DNA of 64,000 nucleotides, from the NCBI RefSeq assembly GCF_040256645.1, contig NZ_CP158281.1:620001-684000 (forward strand). Reading direction: 5' to 3'. The first letter of the stretch is position 1; the number at the start of each line of letters is the position of its first letter. Made by a program: the position numbers and the translations under genes. This document shows positions 52,683 to 59,843 of this stretch, one piece after another. The stretch is from Brevibacterium sp. CBA3109 (GTDB lineage: Bacteria; Actinomycetota; Actinomycetes; Actinomycetales; Brevibacteriaceae). The notes beneath the pieces are model-generated. The model was not told where the DNA came from and did no database searches. It worked only from the letters and a program-made list of their open reading frames with translations.

Positions 52683-53701
52683 CACTCGTCCCCGAAGTAT
52701 TCGGTACGGATTTCGTCGATGCGGGGATCGTTCTCGAGCAGCAGGTCGGCTCGTACGAGGAGTCGGGGTGCCGTTTGGTTGAAGGTCGGCACCGGGGAGA
52801 ACTTCCAGAATGCCGGTCGAAGGCGAATCATGCCGTCGTCGGCCCGGCGTAGGCGTCCTTCCTGGATGAGTTCCCGCCGGGCATGTGTGTCGCCGTCGAA
52901 GTGGATCAGCACAGTGGCAGGTCGGATTGGTGCGCCGAGGCGGGCGGCCGCTGCTTCGGAACCCAGCAGTGCGTTCGGAGGGAGAGACGCTTCAAGCAGC
53001 TCTGAAGGACTCCTCCAGACGGTACTGGTGAAGCGTTCCTCAGGCCAGGTGCTGGGCTGCATGGCAGTGTAGGCGGAGATCCATTCGCGCTCCAATGCTG
53101 AGGCTCGCAGGAGCTGGTTATGTTTCCCCTGCAGCATTGAGGGAGTGCGCTCGCGCAGAGCGCGGACGACGCGATTGACAGTTCCCAAGGAAGCTCCGGA
53201 ACTCGCCGCCAGAGAACGCTGGGAGGGTGTGATGCCGAAGTGCTCATTGGCAGTCAGAAGGGAGTATGTCACTGGCAGGCCCGCACGGGTAAACGGGGCT
53301 GCAGTGGCGACAGGAGTGGTACCGGAACTGCGCTTGCCCGTGATCTCGATGATCAGTCCGTCTGCACGCAGTGAAGCATTTCCCGCTGCGTCCGCGTATC
53401 CGCCCCAACCGTGGTCTTTGAGTTGCAGTGCGCGAGTGGGGGCGACCTGCTCCGAGATGAGGATCGTTTTCCGGTCGTGAGGCAGCATTGCCACATCGGC
53501 CTTTGTGACAGTCGTGCTGGCCAGTGTCTGGAATTCGTGCCGCCTGCCTTCGGCACTGATCACGAGAGTGCCGGAGACGGCTCGCCCGTCCTCATCTGAG
53601 TGTCTCGTCCATTCGGCGTGCGCACCGAGTTCACCGAGGTGGCTGATTGCTCGCCCGACGAACTCTGGGGTGCGGTGATCCGAATGTTCAAGTTTTCTCA
53701 T
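52682..53701 (-). CDS. AbiEi-like regulator (antitoxin candidate) with central winged helix
   Basis: A 339-residue protein. Its middle carries a winged helix-turn-helix, SQRSLAASSGASLGTVNRVVRAL, at about residues 168-190, and the C-terminal part resembles AbiEi C-terminal regions (PPNALLGSEAAAARLGAPIRP). It is coupled by TGATG to a nucleotidyltransferase, like AbiEi/AbiEii antitoxin-toxin pairs. Usual AbiEi proteins have about 200-300 residues with the helix-turn-helix at the N-terminus, so this one is longer, with an N-terminal extension. ATG 53701 lies at the core of a dyad operator, with no ribosome site, so it may be leaderless; ATG 53722 is an alternative start. Confidence 0.7.
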   Translation of the reverse strand: MRKLEHSDHRTPEFVGRAISHLGELGAHAEWTRHSDEDGRAVSGTLVISAEGRRHEFQTLASTTVTKADVAMLPHDRKTILISEQVAPTRALQLKDHGWGGYADAAGNASLRADGLIIEITGKRSSGTTPVATAAPFTRAGLPVTYSLLTANEHFGITPSQRSLAASSGASLGTVNRVVRALRERTPSMLQGKHNQLLRASALEREWISAYTAMQPSTWPEERFTSTVWRSPSELLEASLPPNALLGSEAAAARLGAPIRPATVLIHFDGDTHARRELIQEGRLRRADDGMIRLRPAFWKFSPVPTFNQTAPRLLVRADLLLENDPRIDEIRTEYFGDE

Positions 53702-53738
53702 ATGTTCAGAATACTTGAACATCGACAATAATTGAACA
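53685..53738. promoter_or_regulatory. Nested four-half-site operator over the start of the AbiE-like pair
   Basis: TGTTCA occurs at 53685-53690 and 53703-53708, and its complement TGAACA at 53716-53721 and 53733-53738. The inner pair and the outer pair have almost the same centre (about 53712). Such symmetry suggests cooperative binding by the coupled regulator. The site overlaps both possible start codons (53701, 53722), which supports autoregulation. Confidence 0.7.
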
Positions 53739-53871
53739 CCTGGCGACAGGAGGAGACCCTTTCGGCGACCGAACCGCGGGTCGAGGCCACCTCTGTCGAC
53801 GAGGGGCCCTGCATACAAAGACGGATCGGGCGATAATGAGGGACACCAGTCCACATACTCGAGGAGGAGCA

Positions 53872-54432
53872 ATGGGCAGAGTCACGTGGGGGTTCACAAG
53901 TTCGCTCGACGGGTTCATCACCGGCCCGGATCACGATATGTCCTGGATGTCCGGCCTCGGTTCACTGGCAGACGGCACGGTCGAGAACCTCGCGTCGAGG
54001 GTCGCCGTTATCATCTCCGGTCGACGCGGCTATGACGCTGCCAAGGCCCAGGCCGACGAACGCGACGAACTGACCTCCGAGGCGTACGGGGGAGCGTGGT
54101 CGGGCACCGAGTTCATCCTCACCCACCGTCCCGAGGAGCTCGCCGACGATCCGAACGTCACCGCCATGAACTGCTCCATCGCCGAGGCGATCGACCGGGC
54201 CCAGCCCATCGCCGGTGATCGCGATATCCAGATCATCAGCGCCGTCATCGCCCGGCAGGCTCTTGACGTCGATCTCATCGACGAGATGCAGGTCTTCGTC
54301 GCACCGGTCTTCCTCGGTGACGGCACCAGGATCTTCGACGTTCCCGGCGGCAGGCGCATCGTTTGGGAACTCGTCGAGATCGATGAGGCGAACAGGGAGG
54401 CCTTCGTGCGCACCTATCGTCCGAAGCGATAG
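53872..54432 (+). CDS. Dihydrofolate reductase/RibD C-terminal domain family protein
   Basis: A 186-residue NADPH-type reductase fold. It starts MGRVTWGFTSSLDGFITGPD, like YyaP/YwjB proteins, with IISGRRGYDAAKA after the first part and HRPEELADDP, DIQIISAVIARQALDVDLIDEMQVFVAPVFLGDG at the end. The reaction is unknown, though family members reduce folate or flavin precursors. GAGGAGGAGCA precedes ATG 53872. It is divergent from the AbiE-like pair, with its promoter close to the operator, and it converges on the alarmone synthetase gene. Confidence 0.88.
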   Translation: MGRVTWGFTSSLDGFITGPDHDMSWMSGLGSLADGTVENLASRVAVIISGRRGYDAAKAQADERDELTSEAYGGAWSGTEFILTHRPEELADDPNVTAMNCSIAEAIDRAQPIAGDRDIQIISAVIARQALDVDLIDEMQVFVAPVFLGDGTRIFDVPGGRRIVWELVEIDEANREAFVRTYRPKR

Positions 54433-54435
54433 GTC

Positions 54436-55179
54436 TCATTCCTGCCGTGAGCTCAGCTCCCACAGAATGCGCATTGCTTCCTCATCGAAATCCTCGCCGG
54501 CAGTGCTGCTGGGCTCGCTGTCGTGGACCTCGGCGTGCAGCTGCTCCATCCGGCGATCGAGCTGGCTGGCCACCTCGGCGGTCTGGGTGAGCTCCTCGAT
54601 GAGCCGCTCTGGAACTTCACCCGAGAATTTGTAGTGGATCTTGTGCTCGAGGCTGGCCCAGAAGTCCATGGCGATGGTCCGGATCTGGACTTCGCAGATC
54701 ACCGGTGTCGGGCCCCCATTGAGGAAGACGGGCACTTCGAGGATCGCATGGAGGCTCTTGTAGCCATTGGGTTTCGGGTTGGCGATGTAGTCCTTGATCT
54801 CCACGATCCGAACATCATTCTGCGAGGTCAGCATGTCGAGCACGTGATAGGTATCGGCGATGAAGCTGCAGGTGATGCGGATGCCCGCGATGTCGGTGAT
54901 CTTCGAGCGGATCGTCGCGACGTCGAGAGGAAGCTGCCGGCGATTGACCTTCTCGAGCAGGCTCTGCGGCGACTTCACCCTCGAGGTGATGTGTTCAATC
55001 GGATTGTAGCTGTGCGTGTGGAAGGACTCTTCACGCAGAATCGAGATCTTGGTCAGCAGCTCGTCGATGACGAAGCGATGCTGCATGAGCAGCAACGAGA
55101 AGTCGTGCCGCAGCGATCGCACGCTCGCCACCTGATTCGGCGTCAAGGCCATGTCTGGGAGCTGTTGTCGTTCGGTCAT
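54436..55179 (-). CDS. Small alarmone synthetase (RelQ/RelP-like GTP pyrophosphokinase)
   Basis: A 247-residue single-domain RelA/SpoT synthetase. The motifs are EHITSRVKSPQSLLEKVNRR, DIAGIRITCSF, YIANPKPNGYKSLH and CEVQIRTIAMDFWASLEHKIHYK, matching the ATP- and GTP-binding parts of (p)ppGpp synthetase. No hydrolase, TGS or ACT domain is present. It makes alarmones from GDP/GTP and ATP, without ribosome dependence. The C-terminus is an acidic tail (HDSEPSSTAGEDFDEE). ATG 55179 gives the family's usual start. It sits among stress-type genes and beside the DUF2277 gene. Confidence 0.93.
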   Translation of the reverse strand: MTERQQLPDMALTPNQVASVRSLRHDFSLLLMQHRFVIDELLTKISILREESFHTHSYNPIEHITSRVKSPQSLLEKVNRRQLPLDVATIRSKITDIAGIRITCSFIADTYHVLDMLTSQNDVRIVEIKDYIANPKPNGYKSLHAILEVPVFLNGGPTPVICEVQIRTIAMDFWASLEHKIHYKFSGEVPERLIEELTQTAEVASQLDRRMEQLHAEVHDSEPSSTAGEDFDEEAMRILWELSSRQE

Positions 55180-55264
55180 GATTCTCCAGTGTCTGGGTGT
55201 CCTGTGTCAGTGTATCCTCGGCGCTTCTCTGTCCTATGTCAGCCCTGCGGCGTATCGTTGGATC

Positions 55265-55528
55265 ATATGCAGGAACATCAGAACCCTTCATAATTTCGAA
55301 CCCCACGCCACCTCGGACGAAGTGCATGCCGCGGCAGTGCAGTACGTGCGCAAGATCGCGGGGACGACGAAGCCGTCCCACGCCAACGCCGAGGCTTTCG
55401 ATGCGGCCGTCGAAGAGGTCGCTCACACGACTCAGCATCTTCTCAACGCGTTGGTGACCACTGCACCGGCGAAGAATCGTGAGGTCGAGGCCGAGAAGCG
55501 ACGAGCCAGATTCGCCGCCCGCGCATGA
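55265..55528 (+). CDS. DUF2277 protein with apparent ATA start
   Basis: An 87-residue protein. The family start is Met-Cys-Arg-Asn-Ile-Arg. Here CRNIRTLHNFEPHATSDEV is preceded by ATA, at 55265, with no ATG, GTG or TTG in frame in the previous 38 codons except ATG 55151, which would add residues unlike the family. So the conserved starting codon has become ATA. The rest, IAGTTKPSHANAEAF...NALVTTAPAKNREVEAEKRRARFA, is a good family match. Translation might begin at ATA, or a sequencing error or mutation might have hit it. It overlaps the next gene by ATGA. The function of DUF2277 is unknown. Confidence 0.7.
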   Translation: MCRNIRTLHNFEPHATSDEVHAAAVQYVRKIAGTTKPSHANAEAFDAAVEEVAHTTQHLLNALVTTAPAKNREVEAEKRRARFAARA

Positions 55529-55911
55529 CGGCTCTCGGGCTCGTTCTCGCCGGGCTTGCCGCGGGCTTGCACGTCTTCATCTTCTACTTGGAATCGATCT
55601 CCTGGACTACTCCGCGTGCGCGAGCGACATTCGGCACCAGCGAGGAGGAAGCCCAGGCCACGAAGTCGATGGCCTTCAATCAGGGCTTCTACAACCTCTT
55701 CCTCGCGCTCGCAGCCCTCATCGGGATCGTCGTGTACCTCGCGGGCACACCCGAAATCGGACTCACTCTCGTCTTCACCGGAGTCGGCTCAATGCTCGCG
55801 GCGGCAGTTGTGCTGGTGGCGTCCTCGCCCGACCTCGCCGCCTCGGCGCTCAAGCAAGGTCTTCTGCCCCTACTTGCCGTCGCGTCTCTGCTCATCGGGA
55901 TCGTGGTTTGA
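55525..55911 (+). CDS. DUF1304 membrane protein
   Basis: A 128-residue protein with four hydrophobic segments. The motifs YLESISWTTPRARATFGTS and QATKSMAFNQGFYNLFLALAALIG are diagnostic of DUF1304. Function unknown. ATG 55525 overlaps the DUF2277 stop by four bases, so expression depends on translation of the upstream gene. Converges on the IclR regulator gene. Confidence 0.9.
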   Translation: MTALGLVLAGLAAGLHVFIFYLESISWTTPRARATFGTSEEEAQATKSMAFNQGFYNLFLALAALIGIVVYLAGTPEIGLTLVFTGVGSMLAAAVVLVASSPDLAASALKQGLLPLLAVASLLIGIVV

Positions 55912-55968
55912 CTCGGCTTCACGGATTGAATCGGTCTGAGCCGGATACGCGGCACGAGCCTGACACTG

Positions 55969-56742
55969 TCAGTCCACCACGGTCGTCCCCCGAGCTTCGA
56001 GATCCTTCGTAATCCCCGCCGAGGCGGTGCGCAGGGCCTGCATGATCGCCGGCCCGCCGATGTGGTGCTCGGAGTCGACGACGACGCCGAGGCTGGCGAT
56101 CGTCAGCCCGTTGCCGTCGAAGACGGGCACCGCGATTCCGGTGGTGCCGTCATCGATATGACCGGCAAGCTCTGCGAAGTGATCGGTCCGGATCGTCGTC
56201 AGCATCGTCCGCAGCACTGCCGGGTCGGTCGTCGTCTTCTCGGTGATCGCGGCGAGCGGTCCGCGCAGGTAGGCCTCTCGCACGTGCTTCGGAGCGTGAG
56301 CGAGCAGTACCAGTCCGCACGATGAGGCATGGGCAGGGAGTCTCCCGGCTGTCTTCGAGCGGTGGATGACCGCTGCCGGCTTCGACATCCTCTCGATGAT
56401 GAGGACCTCGCGTTCGCGCAGGATGCCCAGCTGGGTGTTCTCGCCGACGAAGTCGTGAACCGCGCTCATGTGGGGTCTGGCCACGGTCGCGAGATCGACG
56501 GCGTCGGAGGCCCGATTCGACAGCTCCCACATTCCCACGCCGATCCTGATTCGACCGTTGGGATCGCGCTGGAGCAGATTATGCCGCATCATGTCGTTGA
56601 TCAGTCGGTATGCCGTGGACTTCGGCAATCCCGCTCGCTCGGACAGCTCGTCGGTGCTTAAGCTCGGATGATCGGGGTCGAACGAGCCGAGGACTCGGAC
56701 CAGCCGATCGATCATGGAATCGCCCGATTGAGAGTTCGCCAT
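55969..56742 (-). CDS. IclR-family transcriptional regulator
   Basis: A 257-residue regulator. The N-terminal winged helix reads DRLVRVLGSFDPDHPSLSTDELSERAGLPKSTAYRLI in parts (LSERAGLPKSTAYRLI is the recognition region). The C-terminal effector domain has LPAHASSCGLVLLAHAP and DDGTTGIAVPVFDGNGLTIASLGVV, both IclR features. ATG 56742 is preferred over TTG 56760. It is divergent from the aldehyde dehydrogenase-transporter pair and is their probable regulator. IclR-type proteins often control pob/pca genes, and the pob operon is 8 kb away with no local regulator, so it might act there as well; that part is inference. Confidence 0.9.
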   Translation of the reverse strand: MANSQSGDSMIDRLVRVLGSFDPDHPSLSTDELSERAGLPKSTAYRLINDMMRHNLLQRDPNGRIRIGVGMWELSNRASDAVDLATVARPHMSAVHDFVGENTQLGILREREVLIIERMSKPAAVIHRSKTAGRLPAHASSCGLVLLAHAPKHVREAYLRGPLAAITEKTTTDPAVLRTMLTTIRTDHFAELAGHIDDGTTGIAVPVFDGNGLTIASLGVVVDSEHHIGGPAIMQALRTASAGITKDLEARGTTVVD

Positions 56743-56964
56743 GACCGCAATCGTAGCCAAAGAGTGCTCGTATTCTCAATCAATGGATCACCGATGGCTC
56801 CCCGTGGCCTGCATCACTATTGTGGCCGATTAGGGTGGCAGTCGCGTGCATCACCCGCGCCCGAAAAGGCCGACCTCGAAGGAGCGGCAGCCAAGCACCT
56901 GATCGCCGCTCATCGAAGTCAACACAGTCAAGACCCGACCAGAGCAGGAATAGGGGAGAACGAC

Positions 56965-58428
56965 ATGAGCGAGAACAGTTTCCTAGGCACCCAGTGGCAC
57001 GGCAATATCTTCACCGGGGCATGGACGAACGGTGCAGACGAGCCCTATGACGTCATCGAACCCGCAACAGGTCAGTCGCTGGGACGCTTGGGCGCTGCGA
57101 ACGCCGATGACGTGAACGCCGCCGCCACCCGTGCCGCGGCCGCCCAGAAGGAATGGGCGAAGACGCCGCCTGCCGAGCGCGCAGCCGTCCTCCGCCGGGC
57201 CGGCGCACTGTGGGCCGAGCACGCCGAGGAGATCTCGGATTGGATCATCCGTGAATCGGGCGGGATTTCCGCCAAGGCAGGTGTCGAAGTCAGCTCTGCT
57301 GAGCAGATCTGCTACGAATCCTCCGCCCTGCCCAGCCACCCCAAGGGCCAGGTCCTGACCTCGAACGAACCCCGCTGGTCATTCTCTCGCCGGGTGCCTG
57401 CCGGAGTCGTCTCCGTCATCGCACCCTTCAACTTCCCACTCATTCTCTCGATCCGCTCGGTCGCCCCGGCACTCGCGCTGGGCAATGCGGTCCTGCTCAA
57501 GCCGGACCCGCGCACCGCGGTCTGCGGTGGGGTGAGCCTGGCCCGGATCTTCGCCGAGGCGGGGCTTCCCGAGGGACTCCTGCAGGTCCTTCCCGGTGGT
57601 CGGGAAGCCGGCGAAGCTGTGGTCTCTGCTCCTGAGGTCTCGGTCATCTCCTTCACCGGGTCGACCGCAGCCGGACGCAAGGTCGGCGAAACTGCCGGGC
57701 GCCTCCTCAAACGCTGCCACCTGGAACTCGGTGGAAACAACGCACTCGTCGTCCTCCCCGGGGCAGAGGTCGGTCCGGCCACCTCGGCGGGAGCCTTCGG
57801 TTCCTGGATGCACCAGGGCCAGATCTGCATGACCACGGGTCGCCACCTCGTCCACGAGTCAATCTACGACGAATACGTCGAACAGCTGGCCGAGCGTGCC
57901 AGGAACCTGCCCGTAGGCAACCCCGCCACCGAGGAGGTCGCACTGGGTCCAATCATCGACGACAACCAGCGGGCCCGGATCCGCGACATCATCGACAAGG
58001 CGCAGGCCGACGGTGCACGACTCGTCGCCGGAGGGACCGGTGAAGGAGCATTCGTGCCACCGACGGTGTTGGCGGACCTGAGCCCCTCGAACCCGGCCTG
58101 GACGCAGGAGATCTTCGGACCTGTAGCGCCTGTGAGCCGCTTCTCGACCCTCGAAGAAGCCGCGGAGCTCGTCAACTCAAGCGTTTACGGGCTGTCCGTG
58201 GGCATCCTCGGCGATGTGGGCACGGCCATCGAGCTGGCCGACCTCGTCGACACCGGCAAGATCCACATCAATGAGCAGACCGTCTCCGATGAGGCGAACG
58301 TGCCCTTCGGCGGCACGAAGGATTCCGGGAACGGGTCCCGCTTCGGTGGAGCGGAGGCCAACATCGAAGCCTTCACCGAAACTCAGTGGGTGACGATGCG
58401 CTCCCAGATTGCCCCATACCCATTCTGA
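56965..58428 (+). CDS. Benzaldehyde-type aldehyde dehydrogenase
   Basis: A 487-residue ALDH. Catalytic Cys288 is in GQICMTTGRHLV and Glu254 in LELGGNNALVV. FTGSTAAGRKVGE holds the cofactor and NVPFGGTKDSGNGSRFGG closes the fold. The sequence around the active site matches the vanillin/benzaldehyde dehydrogenase group. It would oxidise an aromatic aldehyde to the acid. ATG 56965 follows AGGGGAGAACGAC, ruling out the long upstream frame. It is followed by an aromatic acid-type transporter and is divergent from an IclR regulator. Confidence 0.93.
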   Translation: MSENSFLGTQWHGNIFTGAWTNGADEPYDVIEPATGQSLGRLGAANADDVNAAATRAAAAQKEWAKTPPAERAAVLRRAGALWAEHAEEISDWIIRESGGISAKAGVEVSSAEQICYESSALPSHPKGQVLTSNEPRWSFSRRVPAGVVSVIAPFNFPLILSIRSVAPALALGNAVLLKPDPRTAVCGGVSLARIFAEAGLPEGLLQVLPGGREAGEAVVSAPEVSVISFTGSTAAGRKVGETAGRLLKRCHLELGGNNALVVLPGAEVGPATSAGAFGSWMHQGQICMTTGRHLVHESIYDEYVEQLAERARNLPVGNPATEEVALGPIIDDNQRARIRDIIDKAQADGARLVAGGTGEGAFVPPTVLADLSPSNPAWTQEIFGPVAPVSRFSTLEEAAELVNSSVYGLSVGILGDVGTAIELADLVDTGKIHINEQTVSDEANVPFGGTKDSGNGSRFGGAEANIEAFTETQWVTMRSQIAPYPF

Positions 58429-58487
58429 TCCGCTGATTCTGCACCGCCCCGAATTCTGACCGAGCGAACGACCGACCGGAGACACCG

Positions 58488-59747
58488 ATGTCCACACCTG
58501 CTGTAGCCCCTGTCACCACCTCTGCCCGAACGGCGGCCACTACCCGCTGGCCGGCGATCCTGTGCTGGCTGGCCGTCGCCCTCGAGGGCTTCGACCTCGT
58601 CGTGCTCGGGGCGGTGATCCCCGAGCTTCTGGCGACGAACGCCATCGGCTTCACCACCGAGGCCGCGACGCTCGTGGCGACTCTGAGCCTGGTAGGTGTG
58701 GGCCTCGGGGCTGCGGCGGTGGGGCCGATCTCCGACCGCTTCGGGCGTCGCTACACGATCATCGTCTGCGTGCTGATCTTCAGCATCTTCACCCTGCTTG
58801 TGGCATTCTCCCCGAACGTCGCACTGTTCACGACCTTCCGGTTCATCGCCGGGTTGGCCTTGGGTGCCGTGATGCCGGGTTGCCTCGCCTACATCAGCGA
58901 GCACAACAGGTCGGGTAAGACCGGCAAGGCGACGACGCTGACGATGACCGGCTACCACGCCGGCGCCGTGGCGATCTCTCTGCTCGCCGTCTTCTACTCG
59001 CATAACTGGCACCTGCTCTTCATCGCCGGGGGTGTGGCAGGACTCGTCCTCGTCCCGCTGCTGTGGTGGAAGCTGCCCGAATCTCAGGCCTTCGTCGATG
59101 CCCGGGCCGCGAAGGACCGTCCCGCCCAAACTGCTGCCGTGGCCCCGAAGACCGGGGTGGCAGGACTGTTCGTGGGCCGGTTCAAGCTGGTCACGATCGG
59201 CGTCTGGGCAGCAAGCTTCATGGGTCTGCTACTCGTCTACGGCCTCAACACGTGGTTGCCGAAGATCATGGCCGATGCCGGGTACGAGGTCTCGGATTCC
59301 CTCGTCATGCTGCTCGTCATGAATGTCGGTGCCGTCGTCGGCCTCGTCATCGCCGGCTGGCTCGCGGACAAGCACGGGACGAAGCCGATCGTGCTGCTGT
59401 GGTTCATCCTCGCAGCCGTGTTCCTCGCTGCTTTGAGCATTCCGATGACGAGCCAGGTTCTGCTCAACATCGCGGTCTTCATCACCGGTGTGTTCGTCTT
59501 CTCCGCCCAGGTCCTCGTCTACGCCTTCGTATCCGCGATCTACCCGCCCACTGCCCGCGGTACCGCGATCGGCATGGCCTCGGCAGTGGGCCGCATCGGC
59601 GCCATCGTCGGTCCGTTCATCACCGGCACCCTCGTCACAGCAGGCATCGCCTACCCGTGGGGCTTCTATCTCTTCGCGGTTGTCGCCGTCTTCGGCTTCG
59701 CAGCGATGGCGATCGTTCCGAAGGCAGTGGACGCCGCCGGACGATGA
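58488..59747 (+). CDS. MFS transporter, aromatic acid:H+ symporter family (PcaK/BenK type)
   Basis: A 419-residue transporter with twelve hydrophobic segments. Helix 1 holds EGFDLVVLGAVIPEL, with the Asp needed in PcaK-type proteins. The loop 2-3 motif GPISDRFGRRYTII is strong. FRFIAGLALGAVMPGCLAYISEHN belongs to helices 4-5. These transporters import benzoate, 4-hydroxybenzoate or protocatechuate with protons. It is 59 bp past the aldehyde dehydrogenase, likely in one operon, and could supply the pob/pca pathway. GGAG lies upstream of ATG 58488. Confidence 0.93.
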   Translation: MSTPAVAPVTTSARTAATTRWPAILCWLAVALEGFDLVVLGAVIPELLATNAIGFTTEAATLVATLSLVGVGLGAAAVGPISDRFGRRYTIIVCVLIFSIFTLLVAFSPNVALFTTFRFIAGLALGAVMPGCLAYISEHNRSGKTGKATTLTMTGYHAGAVAISLLAVFYSHNWHLLFIAGGVAGLVLVPLLWWKLPESQAFVDARAAKDRPAQTAAVAPKTGVAGLFVGRFKLVTIGVWAASFMGLLLVYGLNTWLPKIMADAGYEVSDSLVMLLVMNVGAVVGLVIAGWLADKHGTKPIVLLWFILAAVFLAALSIPMTSQVLLNIAVFITGVFVFSAQVLVYAFVSAIYPPTARGTAIGMASAVGRIGAIVGPFITGTLVTAGIAYPWGFYLFAVVAVFGFAAMAIVPKAVDAAGR

Positions 59748-59752
59748 TTGTC

Positions 59753-59840
59753 AGGGCTGAGGCCCAGACGAAAGCGAGGGAAGAGAAAGTTGATCTCAAG
59801 CTCAGAAATCAACCTTCTCTTCCCTCACAATCTCAGCCCT
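59753..59840. terminator. Large nested hairpin between convergent genes
   Basis: The inner arms begin GAGGGAAGAGAAAGTTGAT (59776) and its near-complement ends at 59826, with one mismatch in 19. The outer arms AGGGCTGAG (59753-59761) and CTCAGCCCT (59832-59840) extend the dyad. It lies between the stops of the transporter (59747) and the nuclease (59844), so it is probably a bidirectional terminator. Confidence 0.8.
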
Positions 59841-59843
59841 CGG

